DNA of 64,000 bases from Nonomuraea polychroma. GTDB taxonomy: Bacteria > Actinomycetota > Actinomycetes > Streptosporangiales > Streptosporangiaceae. Location: positions 186,001 through 250,000 of the forward strand of contig NZ_SAUN01000001.1 in assembly GCF_004011505.1 (NCBI RefSeq), written 5' to 3'. The number at the start of each line of letters is the position of its first letter. Position 1 is the first letter of the stretch. The position numbers were made by a program, and so were the translations under genes. Positions 26,527 to 35,095 of this stretch are shown one piece after another. The notes beneath the pieces are model-generated. The model was not told the DNA's origin. It made no database searches and worked only from the letters and a program-made list of their open reading frames with translations.

Positions 26527-27361
26527 TCACGTGTCGCGCCAGGCGGGGGTGGAAGGGCCGGTCAGCCGGCGGGACATCACGTCGGTCATCGCCCAGTACA
26601 CCCGTGACTCGGAACTGGCCTGATCGTGTTCGTAGTCGCGTACCAGGCGCCGGTGCAGGGACATCGTGCCGTAGGTCTGCTCCACCCCCCACCGCTTGGG
26701 CTGAGGGACGAACCCGGCCTCGGCGGGGTTCCGCTCGACGATCTTCACGTTGATGCCGTGGGTGGCACCTCGGGCGACCACCGCGTTCTTGAACCCCTGG
26801 TCGACCAGGGCGGTCTGGACGCTCCCGGGCGCAGTGGCGGCAGCGACCCGGTCCAGCAGAGCGTTACCTATGGCGTTGTCGTGGATCGAAGCCGCCGCGA
26901 CCACCACCGCGATGACCAGGCCCAGCACATCCACGGCCAGCCCACGCTTGCGACCCGGTACCTTCTTGGCCGCATCCCGTCCGGTCGTGGCCTTGGGGAC
27001 GCCGGCCGCGGCGCGCGCTCTGGGTGTCGAGCACCACCAGGCTGGGGTCGGCTAATCGTCCCTTCTTCTCCCGCACCTGCAAGCGCAGCAGGTCGTGGAT
27101 GGCCTTGTCGGTGCCGTCCTTACGCCAGGCGGTGTAGTAGTACATGACCGCGCTGCGAGGTGGCAGGTCATGAGGCAGCAAGCTCCACTGGCAGCCGGTC
27201 CGGCTCTGATACAGGATCGCGTTAACGATCTCCCGCATCTCGTATTTGCCCTGATGGCCGCTGACCGAGGGGTGCGCAGCCTTCCACGCCGTGATCACCG
27301 GCTCGATCAAGGCCCACCGCTCATCGGATAAGTCCGTCGCGTACGGCTTGCGTTCACTCAC
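26527..27361 (-). pseudogene. IS5-family transposase split by a frameshift
   Basis: Residues 1-113 from 27361 (MSERKPYATDLSDERWALIE, then VNAILYQSRTGCQWSLLPHD and LVVLDTQS, first Asp) are the N-terminal half of an IS5/IS1031-like transposase. In the next frame the protein continues AAAGVPKATTGRDAAKKVPG, then LAVDVLGLVIAVVVAAASIHDN, IVERNPAEAGFVPQPKRWGVEQ (active-site Glu) and the C-terminus to 26527. The shift is at about 27025-27040. Some IS5-group elements use programmed frameshifting, but no slippery run is seen here, so a mutation is more likely. A GGCTGTGCTGGGATGGCAGGG end-like sequence lies just beyond the start (27362-27385). Confidence 0.75.
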
Positions 27362-27516
27362 CCTGCCATCCCAGCACAGCCGAGTCCACCAGGCAGGAAT
27401 AACGCTACAGATTCACTCGATCACACTACGACATCAGGGGCATAGGCCCGCGGACCGCCCTCTCGGGCGCATGACCGTCTCGTTGGTCAACGAACGACAC
27501 GGGCCTCGGACCCTGC
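27362..27516. other. Short gap after IS5-family element
   Basis: Contains the probable right terminus of the IS5-family element at about 27365-27385. No gene is supported in the rest. Confidence 0.4.
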
Positions 27517-27816
27517 TTATGGGAGAGGGCCTAGACGTCCGGGCCTGCCAGGTAACCGTCGCAGCGGGGCCGTGACGTCGCGGATCACTGCTCTGTGAGA
27601 AGCATTTGTGGGGTGCTCGGTGACGGTTTGCGCGGTCTCCCGAACGAGAGAGGGATCATCGCAGACGCTGTGGCGTTCCAGAAGCTGGTTGAGATCGCTC
27701 TCGCTCAGCGCGGCCAGGATGTGCTCGTGACCGGCGAACACCACCGCCTGCCATGACACTCGGGCCCACGTGTGCCGGGTGGTCGGTCGCGATCCACCGT
27801 TCCTTGTTGGGGCCTT
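27517..27816 (-). pseudogene. Unrecognised gene fragment cut by IS3-family end
   Basis: A frame whose centre, WQAVVFAGHEHILAALSESD and the following LLERHSVCDDPSLVRETAQT segment, reads like genuine helical protein. Its N-terminal side runs into the terminus of an IS3-family element (about 27811-27834) and the C-terminal ~25 residues are Arg/Pro/Gly-rich. No family recognised and no credible start of its own. Confidence 0.3.
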
Positions 27817-28148
27817 CCCCCACAGAAGTGGACACGCGGTGGGGTGTGTCATGCGGCCAGTGTCAGGCTACTCGATCTTTGCCGGTGTAGGTGCTCGTAG
27901 GCGATGGGGCTGAGGTGCCCGTTGGCCGAATGCCTTCTGCGCGTGTTGTAGCAGGTCAGCCATCGAAACACCGCGCGTCGCCAGGTGGCGGCGTCGCCGT
28001 AGTGGGGTGCGCCCTGAAGCGTTTCGCGTTTGAGGGAGGCGTGGAAGCTTTCGCAGGCGGCGTTGTCGGCGCTGGTCCCGACGGCTCCCATGGACTGGGT
28101 GACGCCCAGCCGGCGGCACAGGGCGGCGTAGTCCTTGGAGGTGTATTG
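27811..28148 (-). mobile_element. IS3-family right-end fragment
   Basis: From about 28148 the frame QYTSKDYAALCRRLGVTQSM, SADNAACESFHASLKRE and VFRWLTCYNTRRRHSANGHL to the stop at 27849 is the last third of an IS3-family OrfB integrase. It contains the active-site Glu (CESFHASLK) and the NxxRRHS block. A terminus-like TGTCCACTTCTGTGGGGG (read from the minus strand, about 27817-27834) follows. OrfA and the first two acids are missing; the fragment is fused at 28149-28156 to an IS30 fragment. Confidence 0.75.
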
Positions 28149-28155
28149 CTTGGGT

Positions 28156-28350
28156 TCAAGGGGTCGTCGCAACACTGCTGTTCAGCAGCCAGTTTAGATG
28201 ATCGCTGAAGGCTTCTGCCGGTGTCTTCCATCCGAGGGTCTTTCGGGGCCTGCTGTTGAGTGCGAACGCAACGGCCGCCAACTCCTCGGCATTCCACCGC
28301 GACAGGTCAGTGCCCTTGGGAAAGTACTGGCGCAGCAGGCCGTTGATGCT
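28156..28350 (-). pseudogene. IS30-family transposase, C-terminal fragment
   Basis: Revealed only by reading the minus strand across the junction: SINGLLRQYFPKGTDLSRWN, EELAAVAFALNSRPRKTLGW, KTPAEAFSDHLNWLLNSSVA, then TGA at 28156-28158. The NGLLRQYFPKGTDLS and LNxRPRKTLGW blocks are diagnostic of IS30. About 64 residues remain. It is bounded by the truncated IS481 transposase on the right and the IS3 fragment on the left. Confidence 0.75.
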
Positions 28351-28356
28351 TCTATG

Positions 28357-29232
28357 TCAAGCGACGAGCTGGTGGCGGGCGATGTGGTGCTGCCAGGTGA
28401 ACACCTCGGCGTCGTCGATGACGACCCCGTCCAGCAACTGGTAGAACTCTTCGGCGTCGATGCGGTGTGAGCGTTCGACCTTGCCGTTCAACCGGGGCGT
28501 ACGGGGCTTGATGTAGACGTGGTTGATGCCCTTGTCCAGGACGTGCCAGTGGAAGGCCGACTGGAATTCCGCGCCATTGTCGGTCTGGATGACCTCCACC
28601 TGGAACGGCAGGCGTTGTAGGACGTAGTCGACGAACTGGATGGCGGTCTTCTGGTTGACCTGCGGGTAGATGCGTAGCACGCGCAGCCGGGTGCAGTCGT
28701 CGATGGCGGTGAACTGGTAGTACTTGTTGCGTCCGCCCCGGCGGCCAGCGGTGCCGGCGATCGGCTCGATGAACTTGACGTCGATCTGGACGCGGTGGCC
28801 GGGCAGTTGCTTCTCGTACCGCTTCCAGCGCTTGTCGTGGCGCTTGTAGCGCTGCGAGGCCGGCAGCCGGCTCATGTCCAGGCGCTTGAGGATGCGCCAC
28901 ACCCCGGAACGGCTGATGGTGATGTCGTGGTACCGCTTGAGGTACATGGCGATCTTCTCCGGGCCGAAGTGGTAGTTCTTCCGCAGGTAGATGATCTTTT
29001 CGACGACTTCGACATGGGTGGCGTTCGGGCTCGTCTTCGGCGCTCGAGAGCGAGTGCGCAGGCCGTCGACGCCCTCGGCGAGATAGCGGCGGTACCAGAT
29101 GTAGTAGGCCTGGCGGCTGATCCCGTAGTAGCGGCAGGTCAGCGCGACGTTGCCGGTGACCTCCTCGACGTGGCGGATGATGGCCAGGCGCCGCTTGGCC
29201 TCACGATCGAGCGGGGGACTCGGGTTCGACAT
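28357..29232 (-). CDS. IS481-family transposase, C-terminally truncated
   Basis: 291 residues. The N-terminal helix-turn-helix (GNVALTCRYYGISRQAYYIW) and all three integrase-core acids remain: VQIDVKF (about 150), QTDNGAEF (about 217) and NGKVERSHR (about 252). The expected C-terminal block (a NxxRPHxxLxGxTPxE region after VF) is replaced by TWQHHIARHQLVA and a stop where the IS30 fragment begins. The catalytic core is complete but about 30-50 residues are missing, so activity is doubtful. The start ATG is followed by a normal family N-terminus. Confidence 0.75.
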   Translation of the reverse strand: MSNPSPPLDREAKRRLAIIRHVEEVTGNVALTCRYYGISRQAYYIWYRRYLAEGVDGLRTRSRAPKTSPNATHVEVVEKIIYLRKNYHFGPEKIAMYLKRYHDITISRSGVWRILKRLDMSRLPASQRYKRHDKRWKRYEKQLPGHRVQIDVKFIEPIAGTAGRRGGRNKYYQFTAIDDCTRLRVLRIYPQVNQKTAIQFVDYVLQRLPFQVEVIQTDNGAEFQSAFHWHVLDKGINHVYIKPRTPRLNGKVERSHRIDAEEFYQLLDGVVIDDAEVFTWQHHIARHQLVA

Positions 29233-29289
29233 AGAGGATCTCCGTAGTGGCCGGAGACCCGGGTGTCAACGATGTTCGTCAGTTTTAGA

Positions 29290-30545
29290 TGTGACCGGAA
29301 ACGATCATCGGGTTGGGTAACAGGTTTCAGGCTGCTGGTGCGAGGGGTCGGCCGCCCCAGCGGATGCCCTTCTCGCTTCGGACGCGGGCGCGTTCGCGGC
29401 GTTGGGCGGCCAGCACGTCGGGGTGGCGGGCGTGGGCGTTGCGCCAGCGCAGGTAGGCGTGCAGGGCCCGGGTCTGGACGGTGTGGTTGGGATGGTCGGA
29501 GTTGGCCAGGGTGAACTGGCGCAGCGGTCCGAAGTGGGCTTCGATCGGGTTGGCCCAGGAGGCGTACGTGGGTGTGAACAGCAGCATGACCTTGTGTTTG
29601 TGTTTCCTGGCCCATGCGCGAATGCGCCGGTTTTTGTGCGCGGACAGGTTGTCCAGGGTCACGTAGATCGGGGCGCCGTCCGGCCGGGCGGCGCGGATGG
29701 ACTTCAGGGCGGCCCAGGTGTGGTCGCTGCCCTTGCGCCGGTGGTTGACGCCCCACAGCAGGTCATCGCCGACGGAGTAGCAGCCGTGGAAGTACCTCAC
29801 GCCGTGGGTGCGGTGGTAGGTGGCCGGGAGCCGGTCAGGCTCGCCCGCGGGTGCCCAGCCCGTTCCGGCGGTGGGGCGGATGCCGAGCGGCCCGAACTCG
29901 TCGAAGGCGGAGGTGCGCTCGGGCCGCTGGGTCAGGGCGTACTCGATCTGGTCCAGCTTGGTCTCGAAGTCGGGGTCCGGGGACTCTTTCCAGGTCTTGG
30001 TGCGTTGGAAGGTGATCCCGCGGCGGGCCAGCAGGGTGCGTAAGGCTTCCCGGCCGATGGTGATGGTTCGGCCGGACAGGCGGTGCAGATAGTCGAGGAG
30101 CTTACGGATGGACCAGCGGGTGAACGGCTGGCCGAGCTTGGTCGGTCGCGTGGTGGCCGTCGCCGCGACGAAGTCTTCGTCGTCAGAACTCAGCAGGCGG
30201 GGACGGCCTCCCGCCCACTGAGGGTCCAGGCAGGCCAGCCCGATCTCGTTGAAACGGTGAATCACGTCGCGCACGGTGTCCTCATCGGCCTGGACCAGGC
30301 GCGCGATGACCGGGACGGTGTTGCCGCCGGCCGAGGCGAGCAGGATCATCGCCCGCCGATAGCGGACCGTGCTCATCGTGCCGCGCCGCACGATGCGCTG
30401 CAGCTTCTGCCCTTCTTGGTCCGTGAGCCTGCGAACCTTGACCGGTTGCGTCACCAGGCCTCCCGAGTGTCGATCGAACGTGATCAGCACCATCCAACTG
30501 GCAGGAGCGTCCTACGCGCCAACCCGGTGATCGTTTCCGGTCACA
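29290..30545. mobile_element. IS630-family insertion sequence, apparently complete
   Basis: Terminal inverted repeats are clear: left end TGTGACCGGAAACGATCATC at 29290-29309; right end, read inward from 30545, TGTGACCGGAAACGATCACC, one mismatch over 20 bp, continuing GGGTTGG on both sides. One transposase gene fills the interior. TA dinucleotides lie within a few bases of both ends, as expected for IS630 targeting. Confidence 0.85.
29327..30493 (-). CDS. IS630-family transposase
   Basis: 388 residues, an intact frame. N-terminal double HTH (ARLVQADEDTVRDVIHRFNE and FTRWSIRKLLDYLHRL), then the DDE core: TSAFDEFGPLG (about 198), YVTLDNLSAHKN (about 279) and TPTYASWANPIEAHFG (about 315), a DxE spacing near 34 residues, typical of IS630/Tc1. 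The GTG at 30452-30454 (VTQPVKVRRLTD) may be the true start, because the 13 residues before it look like terminal IS sequence. Predicted active. Confidence 0.9.
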   Translation of the reverse strand: MVLITFDRHSGGLVTQPVKVRRLTDQEGQKLQRIVRRGTMSTVRYRRAMILLASAGGNTVPVIARLVQADEDTVRDVIHRFNEIGLACLDPQWAGGRPRLLSSDDEDFVAATATTRPTKLGQPFTRWSIRKLLDYLHRLSGRTITIGREALRTLLARRGITFQRTKTWKESPDPDFETKLDQIEYALTQRPERTSAFDEFGPLGIRPTAGTGWAPAGEPDRLPATYHRTHGVRYFHGCYSVGDDLLWGVNHRRKGSDHTWAALKSIRAARPDGAPIYVTLDNLSAHKNRRIRAWARKHKHKVMLLFTPTYASWANPIEAHFGPLRQFTLANSDHPNHTVQTRALHAYLRWRNAHARHPDVLAAQRRERARVRSEKGIRWGGRPLAPAA

Positions 30546-30555
30546 GCACTAGACA

Positions 30556-30600
30556 CGATCTAGCGCCTTTGTCGGGTCTCATGACATCGATCTAGCGCCT
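30556..30600. repeat. CGATCTAGCGCCT repeats, copies 1-2
   Basis: Direct copies at 30556-30568 and 30588-30600, immediately right of the IS630 end. The second copy is preceded by TGACAT. Further copies lie at 31666, 31688 and 32856, bracketing the macro-domain and reductase genes. Confidence 0.7.
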
Positions 30601-30958
30601 TGCACCTGACCAATGGGCACATCCCGCTGCGCACCCTGCCCAACCCACTCACCAGCGACGAGATAGCCCGCCTCCGGGACGCCCGCCCCGCCGGACCCGA
30701 ACCCCACGTGGCCCCCGAACACCTCGGCGTGCCGCGGCGCGTCAGCAGCCGCGGCCAGCTCTCCATCGCCGGACAGCGCATCCGCGTCGGCATCGGCCAC
30801 GCTGGAGCGACCGTGACCTTCGAAGACACCGACGGGACCTTCCGGATCACCCACGCAGGCCAGATCATCGCCGGGTCGCCCGCACGACCACCAAGCCGAT
30901 CGCCCGGTTCAAAGTTCGAAAGCCGCAGCCACAGATGCATTGTAGTGACAGTACGTGA
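30600..30958 (+). pseudogene. IS481-type transposase, C-terminal fragment
   Basis: From the first codons the frame is the extra C-terminal domain found in many actinobacterial IS481-type transposases: RVSSRGQLSIAGQRIRVGIG, ATVTFEDTDGTFRITHAGQI. After a frameshift near 30877 another frame gives ARTTTKPIARFKVRKPQPQ and a stop at 30956-30958. The catalytic core is absent. The left boundary coincides with repeat copy 2. It is a different subgroup from the transposase at 28357. Confidence 0.6.
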
Positions 30959-31048
30959 CCGGTTTCCGCTGCTTGGCAGCCGCAGAACGCTTTCTGTTGG
31001 CGATCGCGTGGGACACGAATGTCGGGGCGCTGGCGTACCTTCCACACC

Positions 31049-31513
31049 ATGATCTCTTACGTGACCGGCGACGCGACCCATCCCCACGGCCAAGGACCAA
31101 AGGTCATCTGCCACGTGTGCAACGACATCGGCGGCTGGGGCAAGGGCTTCGTCCTTGCCCTCTCCCGGCGCTGGCCGCAGCCGGAAGCCGACTATCGAGC
31201 CTGGCACCGCTCTGGTAACGACTTCCAGCTGGGTGCAATCCGGCTGGTGCAGGTCGAGCCCGAGCTATGGGTCGCGAACATGATCGGCCAGCACGGCATC
31301 CGGCCCACCAAGGACGGCCCGCCTATCCGCTACGACGCCCTGGACCGTTGCCTGTCCACTCTGGGCGACGAAGCTCTGAGCCTCCACGCGAGTGTCCACA
31401 TGCCTCGGATCGGCGCTGGTCTCGCGGGCGGCTCTTGGGAGCAGATCGAACCGCTTATCCTCAAGCAGCTGACCGAGCGCGGTATCGCGGTCACGGTCTA
31501 CGACCTGCCCTAA
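31049..31513 (+). CDS. Macro-domain protein (ADP-ribose binding/hydrolysis)
   Basis: 154 residues from the ATG at 31049, where similarity begins: MISYVTGDATHPHG, then ICHVCNDIGGWGKGFVLALS and PQPEADYRAWHRSG; later MPRIGAGLAGGSWEQIEPLI. The GDAT opening, the N-D-I-G-GWGxGF phosphate loop and the PRIGxGLAGG loop make a full macro domain like the single-domain Poa1p/TARG1 group, which removes ADP-ribose from proteins or hydrolyses ADP-ribose derivatives. The gene lies between two pairs of CGATCTAGC repeats with no partner in operon. Predicted cytoplasmic; physiological role unknown. Confidence 0.88.
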   Translation: MISYVTGDATHPHGQGPKVICHVCNDIGGWGKGFVLALSRRWPQPEADYRAWHRSGNDFQLGAIRLVQVEPELWVANMIGQHGIRPTKDGPPIRYDALDRCLSTLGDEALSLHASVHMPRIGAGLAGGSWEQIEPLILKQLTERGIAVTVYDLP

Positions 31514-31873
31514 CCGTCTTGGCCTTACTGAGATCCAAGCCCTTAACATCCCTGCTCGCACCAACCCGCGGTACTGTCGTCTACAGGACAAACCGAAGAT
31601 CATCTAGTTGGAGTGTCACTCACCTCTAGGGCCGGATCTGTCGCGCAGGTCCTGAGACCTGACATCGATCTAGCGCCTCTGTCGCCTCGATCTAGCACCT
31701 CGTGGCGCAGGGAATAGTCAAGACCTGTGGATCGCCGTGCCACGCTCTTCTTCCGGCCCGCCGCGTCGCCGATCACGCTGACCTTCCACCTTCTTGGCCA
31801 AGGCCGATGAGTTTCGCCGTGGTTGCCAGTCTGTATCCCCGACACGCGATCAACCGCACTCGAGGAGAGCATC
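31514..31873. other. 360-bp gap containing repeat copies 3-4
   Basis: No gene is supported. CGATCTAGCGCCT is at 31666-31678 and the variant CGATCTAGCACCT at 31688-31700. TGACATCGATCTAGCGCCT around copy 3 is identical to 19 bp around copy 2. GAGGAGAG near 31862-31869 is the ribosome binding site of the next gene. Confidence 0.6.
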
Positions 31874-32452
31874 ATGGCCGCTACCTACACATTCGACGTC
31901 TTTTCCAGCCTTGACGGCTTCGGCGCCGCCAGCGGCAACTGGACGGGCTACTGGGGCAAGCAAGGCCCCGAACTCCTGAACCACCGCCTCTCGCTGTACG
32001 GCGAGGAGCAGCGGATGGTCTTCGGGGCCAACACGTATCGGGCGTTCGCGCGGATGCTGGCCTCGAGCACCGAGGATTCCGAGGTGCGTGACCCATGGGT
32101 CACCCGGATGAGGAACCTGCCGGCAACGGTGGTGTCGACCACACTGGAAGGACCCCTCGACTGGCCGGACGCGACCCTCGTGAGCGGTGACGCCGTCGAC
32201 GTCGTCGCCCGGCTCAAGGAGGAGTCCGAGGTGCCGTTGCGCTCGCACGGCAGCCTGTCGATGAACCGGGCGCTGATGGCCGCCGGCCTGGTCGACCGCG
32301 TCCAGGTGACGCTCTTCCCTGTGATCACCGGTCAGACCGGACTGGACCCGATCTTCCAGGGTGCGGCCGACTTCGACCTCGAGCTGATCGAGAGCCGGAC
32401 GCTCGACGGCAACATCCAAGAGCTCATCTACCGGCCCACCCTGCATGTCTGA
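31874..32452 (+). CDS. Dihydrofolate reductase-family (RibD C-terminal-like) protein
   Basis: 192 residues from the ATG at 31874, chosen for its GAGGAGAG ribosome binding site 4-8 nt upstream and the family opening YTFDVFSSLDGFGAASGNWTG. MVFGANTYRAFA, then LKEESEVPLRSHGSLSMNRA (nucleotide-binding loop, with HGS replacing the usual GGS/GSG) and GLVDRVQVTLFPVITGQTGL are the DHFR/RibD-C landmarks. Many such proteins are NADPH-dependent reductases of uncertain substrate. It lies in the repeat-bracketed cargo segment and appears intact. Confidence 0.85.
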   Translation: MAATYTFDVFSSLDGFGAASGNWTGYWGKQGPELLNHRLSLYGEEQRMVFGANTYRAFARMLASSTEDSEVRDPWVTRMRNLPATVVSTTLEGPLDWPDATLVSGDAVDVVARLKEESEVPLRSHGSLSMNRALMAAGLVDRVQVTLFPVITGQTGLDPIFQGAADFDLELIESRTLDGNIQELIYRPTLHV

Positions 32453-32943
32453 GTCCATCCATGCACCCCACCCCGTCAAGCAGCCGAACCTGACCCGGAA
32501 GTTCCCGCTGACCGACATGCCGACCGGTCTCATGGTCGCCCTGATCGCGCGGCTTGCTGATCACCTCCCGATTCATCGGGTCGTTCGAGGAGCTAGCCGT
32601 TCTCGAACCTTGCCCAGCGCGGACCAGGGCGACCAGGTGGGGTGGGGTGACCGCGCCAGCGGGCTTGTGCGGACTCGATGAGCTTGAAGGCCATGGCGAT
32701 GAACCACCTTGAGCATGAGCGCACTTTCCCGAACCAGCACGCCAACGCCGGCCCCGATCAGACTTGCTATCGGATTTCAGATCTTCCTCGGGAGGGTGCG
32801 TTCCTTGACGCCCTCGCCGAGGGCCATCCACAGGTTCTGATCATTGCTCCAGCATCGATCTAGCATGCCTCTGAGCTGCGGTTATGTACGCTGGTGACAG
32901 CCGATGTTGCGGTTGATGCTTGACGCCATTGGCCCAGGCTGGC
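32453..32943. other. 490-bp region without a supported gene
   Basis: Frames here are short and unlike known families; a decayed transposon relic is possible but not demonstrable. It contains the fifth repeat copy, CGATCTAGCATGCCT, at 32856-32870, marking the right edge of the repeat-bracketed segment. Confidence 0.45.
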
Positions 32944-33417
32944 TCAGCCGATGTGGGGACTGCCACCTTGGAGGTAGTGGTTGATCCTGAGCCGCATGGA
33001 GCGGTGCATGCTGTAGTTGCTGACCTCGTGCCGAGGTACCCAGCGCACTTCCCTCGACTCCGTACTCGGCGTTGGCTGGCCACTAACGGCCCGGGCCGTG
33101 AGGACCAGGGAGAACTCCTGCCGGACCTCGTCGTTGCTCGTGTAGTGGATGACGTGGCCGGGGTCGCTGTGGGTACCGATCAGGCCCGTGATCTCACAGG
33201 GGATCCCGGCCTCTTCGAGAGTCTCCCTGATGGCTGCCTGAGGGATGGATTCGCCGAGGTCGATGGCTCCGCCGGGTAGGGCCCAGTTGTCGTTGTCGGA
33301 GCGGCGGATGAGCAACAGCTCGCCGACCTCATTGGTGACCACGACGTTCACGGACGGGACGAGGCTGTTCGCGGCAGGCGCGCTCGGGTCGTTGTAGTAG
33401 TCGATCCGCTTGCTCAC
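32944..33417 (-). CDS. Nudix hydrolase
   Basis: 157 residues. The Nudix box GX5EX7REUXEEXGU is exact: GAIDLGESIPQAAIRETLEEAGI at about residues 50-72 (listed here as G, E at +6, RETLEEAGI), with WALPGG directly before it. The N-terminus (YYNDPSAPAANSLVPSVNVV) and the C-terminal EVRWVPRHEV are normal for small bacterial Nudix proteins that hydrolyse nucleoside diphosphates linked to other groups (sugars, ADP-ribose, oxidised nucleotides). The substrate cannot be told. It is single and convergent with the cargo genes on the left. Confidence 0.9.
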   Translation of the reverse strand: MSKRIDYYNDPSAPAANSLVPSVNVVVTNEVGELLLIRRSDNDNWALPGGAIDLGESIPQAAIRETLEEAGIPCEITGLIGTHSDPGHVIHYTSNDEVRQEFSLVLTARAVSGQPTPSTESREVRWVPRHEVSNYSMHRSMRLRINHYLQGGSPHIG

Positions 33418-33529
33418 GCCCGGATCCTACGCTGCCGAGGGCCTGTCGTTGAGGGCATCGGCGGCCTTGGTCTATTCGGCTTCGGTGTCGGCCTTCACGA
33501 AGCTGCCCAGGTTGGGGACGGTGTAGACC

Positions 33530-34105
33530 TTGCCGGCGCCCCTGAGGCGAAGGTACTCGGCCCCGGTACCGCCAGAACGATCCCCTCTTCGAAGCTGGGA
33601 TCGCCCAACGCGACTGGCGCTCATTGCTGGCTTCCTGGTGTGCGCAGGCATCGGCATCTGGTCGAGTTCATGGGGCACCAAGGGCTCCCCACCTCAAACG
33701 ACGGTCGCCTCGATGCGGACGCCTCGCCCAATCGTTTCCCAGCGGACCGTGGTGCTCGCCGTGCCATCGACGTCCCCGTCCGTGCCTCGAACGCCGCCAC
33801 CCTCGGCGAGGACCAGACAAAGTCCCAAGGTGTCGAAGAACAAGGCGATATCGTCGGCGAACCGTCATCGACCAGCGACTTCCAACGTGCCGCGTCCGCC
33901 TCAGCGTCGTGGGACCGTCCAGGTCCTGCGCAGGAATTCAACGACTCGCGCTGATCGTGTGAAAGAGCCCAGGCGTATTGATCGGCAAGATGAGGGCAAG
34001 AAGCGACAGGGATCGTTGATCGGCGCGAAGTGCGACGAGCTCTTTCCGCCTTCTCTTCCTGAATTCCGCATCCGTAACCGCGCATGCCATCTGGTCTTTG
34101 GATAG
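33530..34105 (+). CDS. Small membrane-anchored protein with low-complexity stalk
   Basis: 191 residues. A basic N-terminus precedes one hydrophobic segment (RLALIAGFLVCAGIGIWSSS, about 27-46), then a ~110-residue Pro/Ser/Thr/Arg-rich stalk, and a compact end with two cysteines (CDELFPPSLPEFRIRNRACH) that looks like a small folded extracytoplasmic cap. Predicted single-pass with the C-terminus outside. Start is TTG at 33530 with a weak ribosome binding site, so the true start is uncertain. I do not recognise a functional family. The opposite-strand frame 33472-33681 overlaps it and is less convincing. Confidence 0.5.
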   Translation: MPAPLRRRYSAPVPPERSPLRSWDRPTRLALIAGFLVCAGIGIWSSSWGTKGSPPQTTVASMRTPRPIVSQRTVVLAVPSTSPSVPRTPPPSARTRQSPKVSKNKAISSANRHRPATSNVPRPPQRRGTVQVLRRNSTTRADRVKEPRRIDRQDEGKKRQGSLIGAKCDELFPPSLPEFRIRNRACHLVFG

Positions 34106-34111
34106 ACGTCT

Positions 34112-35095
34112 TCACCGGCTGACGAAGGTCGGGGTCAGTGCGTGCGCCAGACGCCTCTTCCAGTCGTGCGCGTGGCCCTGGACCTGCGGATACTCGACCT
34201 GGAACTCATCCCAGTCCACGTCCCAGCTCCGAATCATGTCCAGGCCGAACCCCGCCGTCTCCCGCTCGCCCAGCGCCTCCTGCAGAACCTGCCGGAGCAG
34301 CTCATAGGGCAGCGTGACGCGCTCGGCCAGCAGTACGGCGTCGTAAAGGTCCTTGCCCTGAGCCCATATGTCGGAGGCCAGCCAGAGGACCTTCCAGGCC
34401 AGAGACAGCTCGGGGGTGGCGGCCTGGACGAGGGTTGGCTCGCCGCCACCCGCCCGCGGGATCAGCGCCGTGACAGGCGGGACCGGCAGCCGTTCGTTGA
34501 AGACGAAGTCGAGCTGAACGGTCCCGGACGGCAGGCCTGCGGCGTGCCAGGTGAACACCAGACGCTGCCCCGGAACGCGATCGTAGGTCCAGATGTCATC
34601 GACGCGGATGCCGGTGGCGTCGAGGGTCACCGTGCCGGACGCGTCGGGATTGTCCGCCACGGCGCCGATGAGTCCCTTGAACATCTCCGCCGTGAACGAG
34701 CTCTCGAGTTCGACGTCATGCGGCACCACCACCCAGTCGAGGTCGCCCGGATCCCGGGCTTCGGCCCCGATCCACGCCTCCAGCAGCAGGCTGCCGCGCA
34801 GCACGAGGTTCTCGGACCAGGGCGAGTGCGCGACGATGTCGACCAGGTGGTCGATCGCCTCCCGCCGCGCCCGCCGCCAGCGCCGCCCGGTCTCCTCGTC
34901 CTCGAAGACCGGCTCTCCAGCACGGAAGGCATAGGTGAACTGCTTCAGCGCCGGATCGAAGATCCGCGGCTGGCGGACGCCGTCACCGCGCGTGAGAGGC
35001 ATGTACGTCACCGGAACGTCAGGTGATTGCTTCGCCGGCATGTCGTACCGGTCGGACACGGGCTGCTGCTTCTTCTGCTTCCGTCGCGACGTCAT
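34112..35095 (-). CDS. AbiEii/AbiGii-type nucleotidyltransferase
   Basis: 327 residues from the ATG at 35095. The core ENLVLRGSLLLEAWIGAEAR-DPGDLDWVV carries the G-S...DxD nucleotidyltransferase signature of the AbiEii (DUF1814) fold, and the later TVQLDFVFNERLP supplies the third acid. ELSLAWKVLWLASD-KDLYDAVLLAE is the typical helical second half. AbiEii toxins transfer nucleotides to tRNA and cause growth arrest. It overlaps the upstream gene by 4 bp (ATGA), as toxin-antitoxin partners do. The longer frame to 35395 is a shadow of that gene. Confidence 0.8.
   Translation of the reverse strand: MTSRRKQKKQQPVSDRYDMPAKQSPDVPVTYMPLTRGDGVRQPRIFDPALKQFTYAFRAGEPVFEDEETGRRWRRARREAIDHLVDIVAHSPWSENLVLRGSLLLEAWIGAEARDPGDLDWVVVPHDVELESSFTAEMFKGLIGAVADNPDASGTVTLDATGIRVDDIWTYDRVPGQRLVFTWHAAGLPSGTVQLDFVFNERLPVPPVTALIPRAGGGEPTLVQAATPELSLAWKVLWLASDIWAQGKDLYDAVLLAERVTLPYELLRQVLQEALGERETAGFGLDMIRSWDVDWDEFQVEYPQVQGHAHDWKRRLAHALTPTFVSR

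Noticed and set aside
26527..27361. Programmed frameshifting in the IS5-family transposase
   Set aside because: No slippery homopolymer or downstream structure at the frame change; a one-base loss restores the usual single ORF.
33472..33681. Minus-strand 69-aa frame opposite the membrane-anchored protein
   Set aside because: Only its C-terminal end looks protein-like and there is no usable start; the plus-strand gene is better supported.
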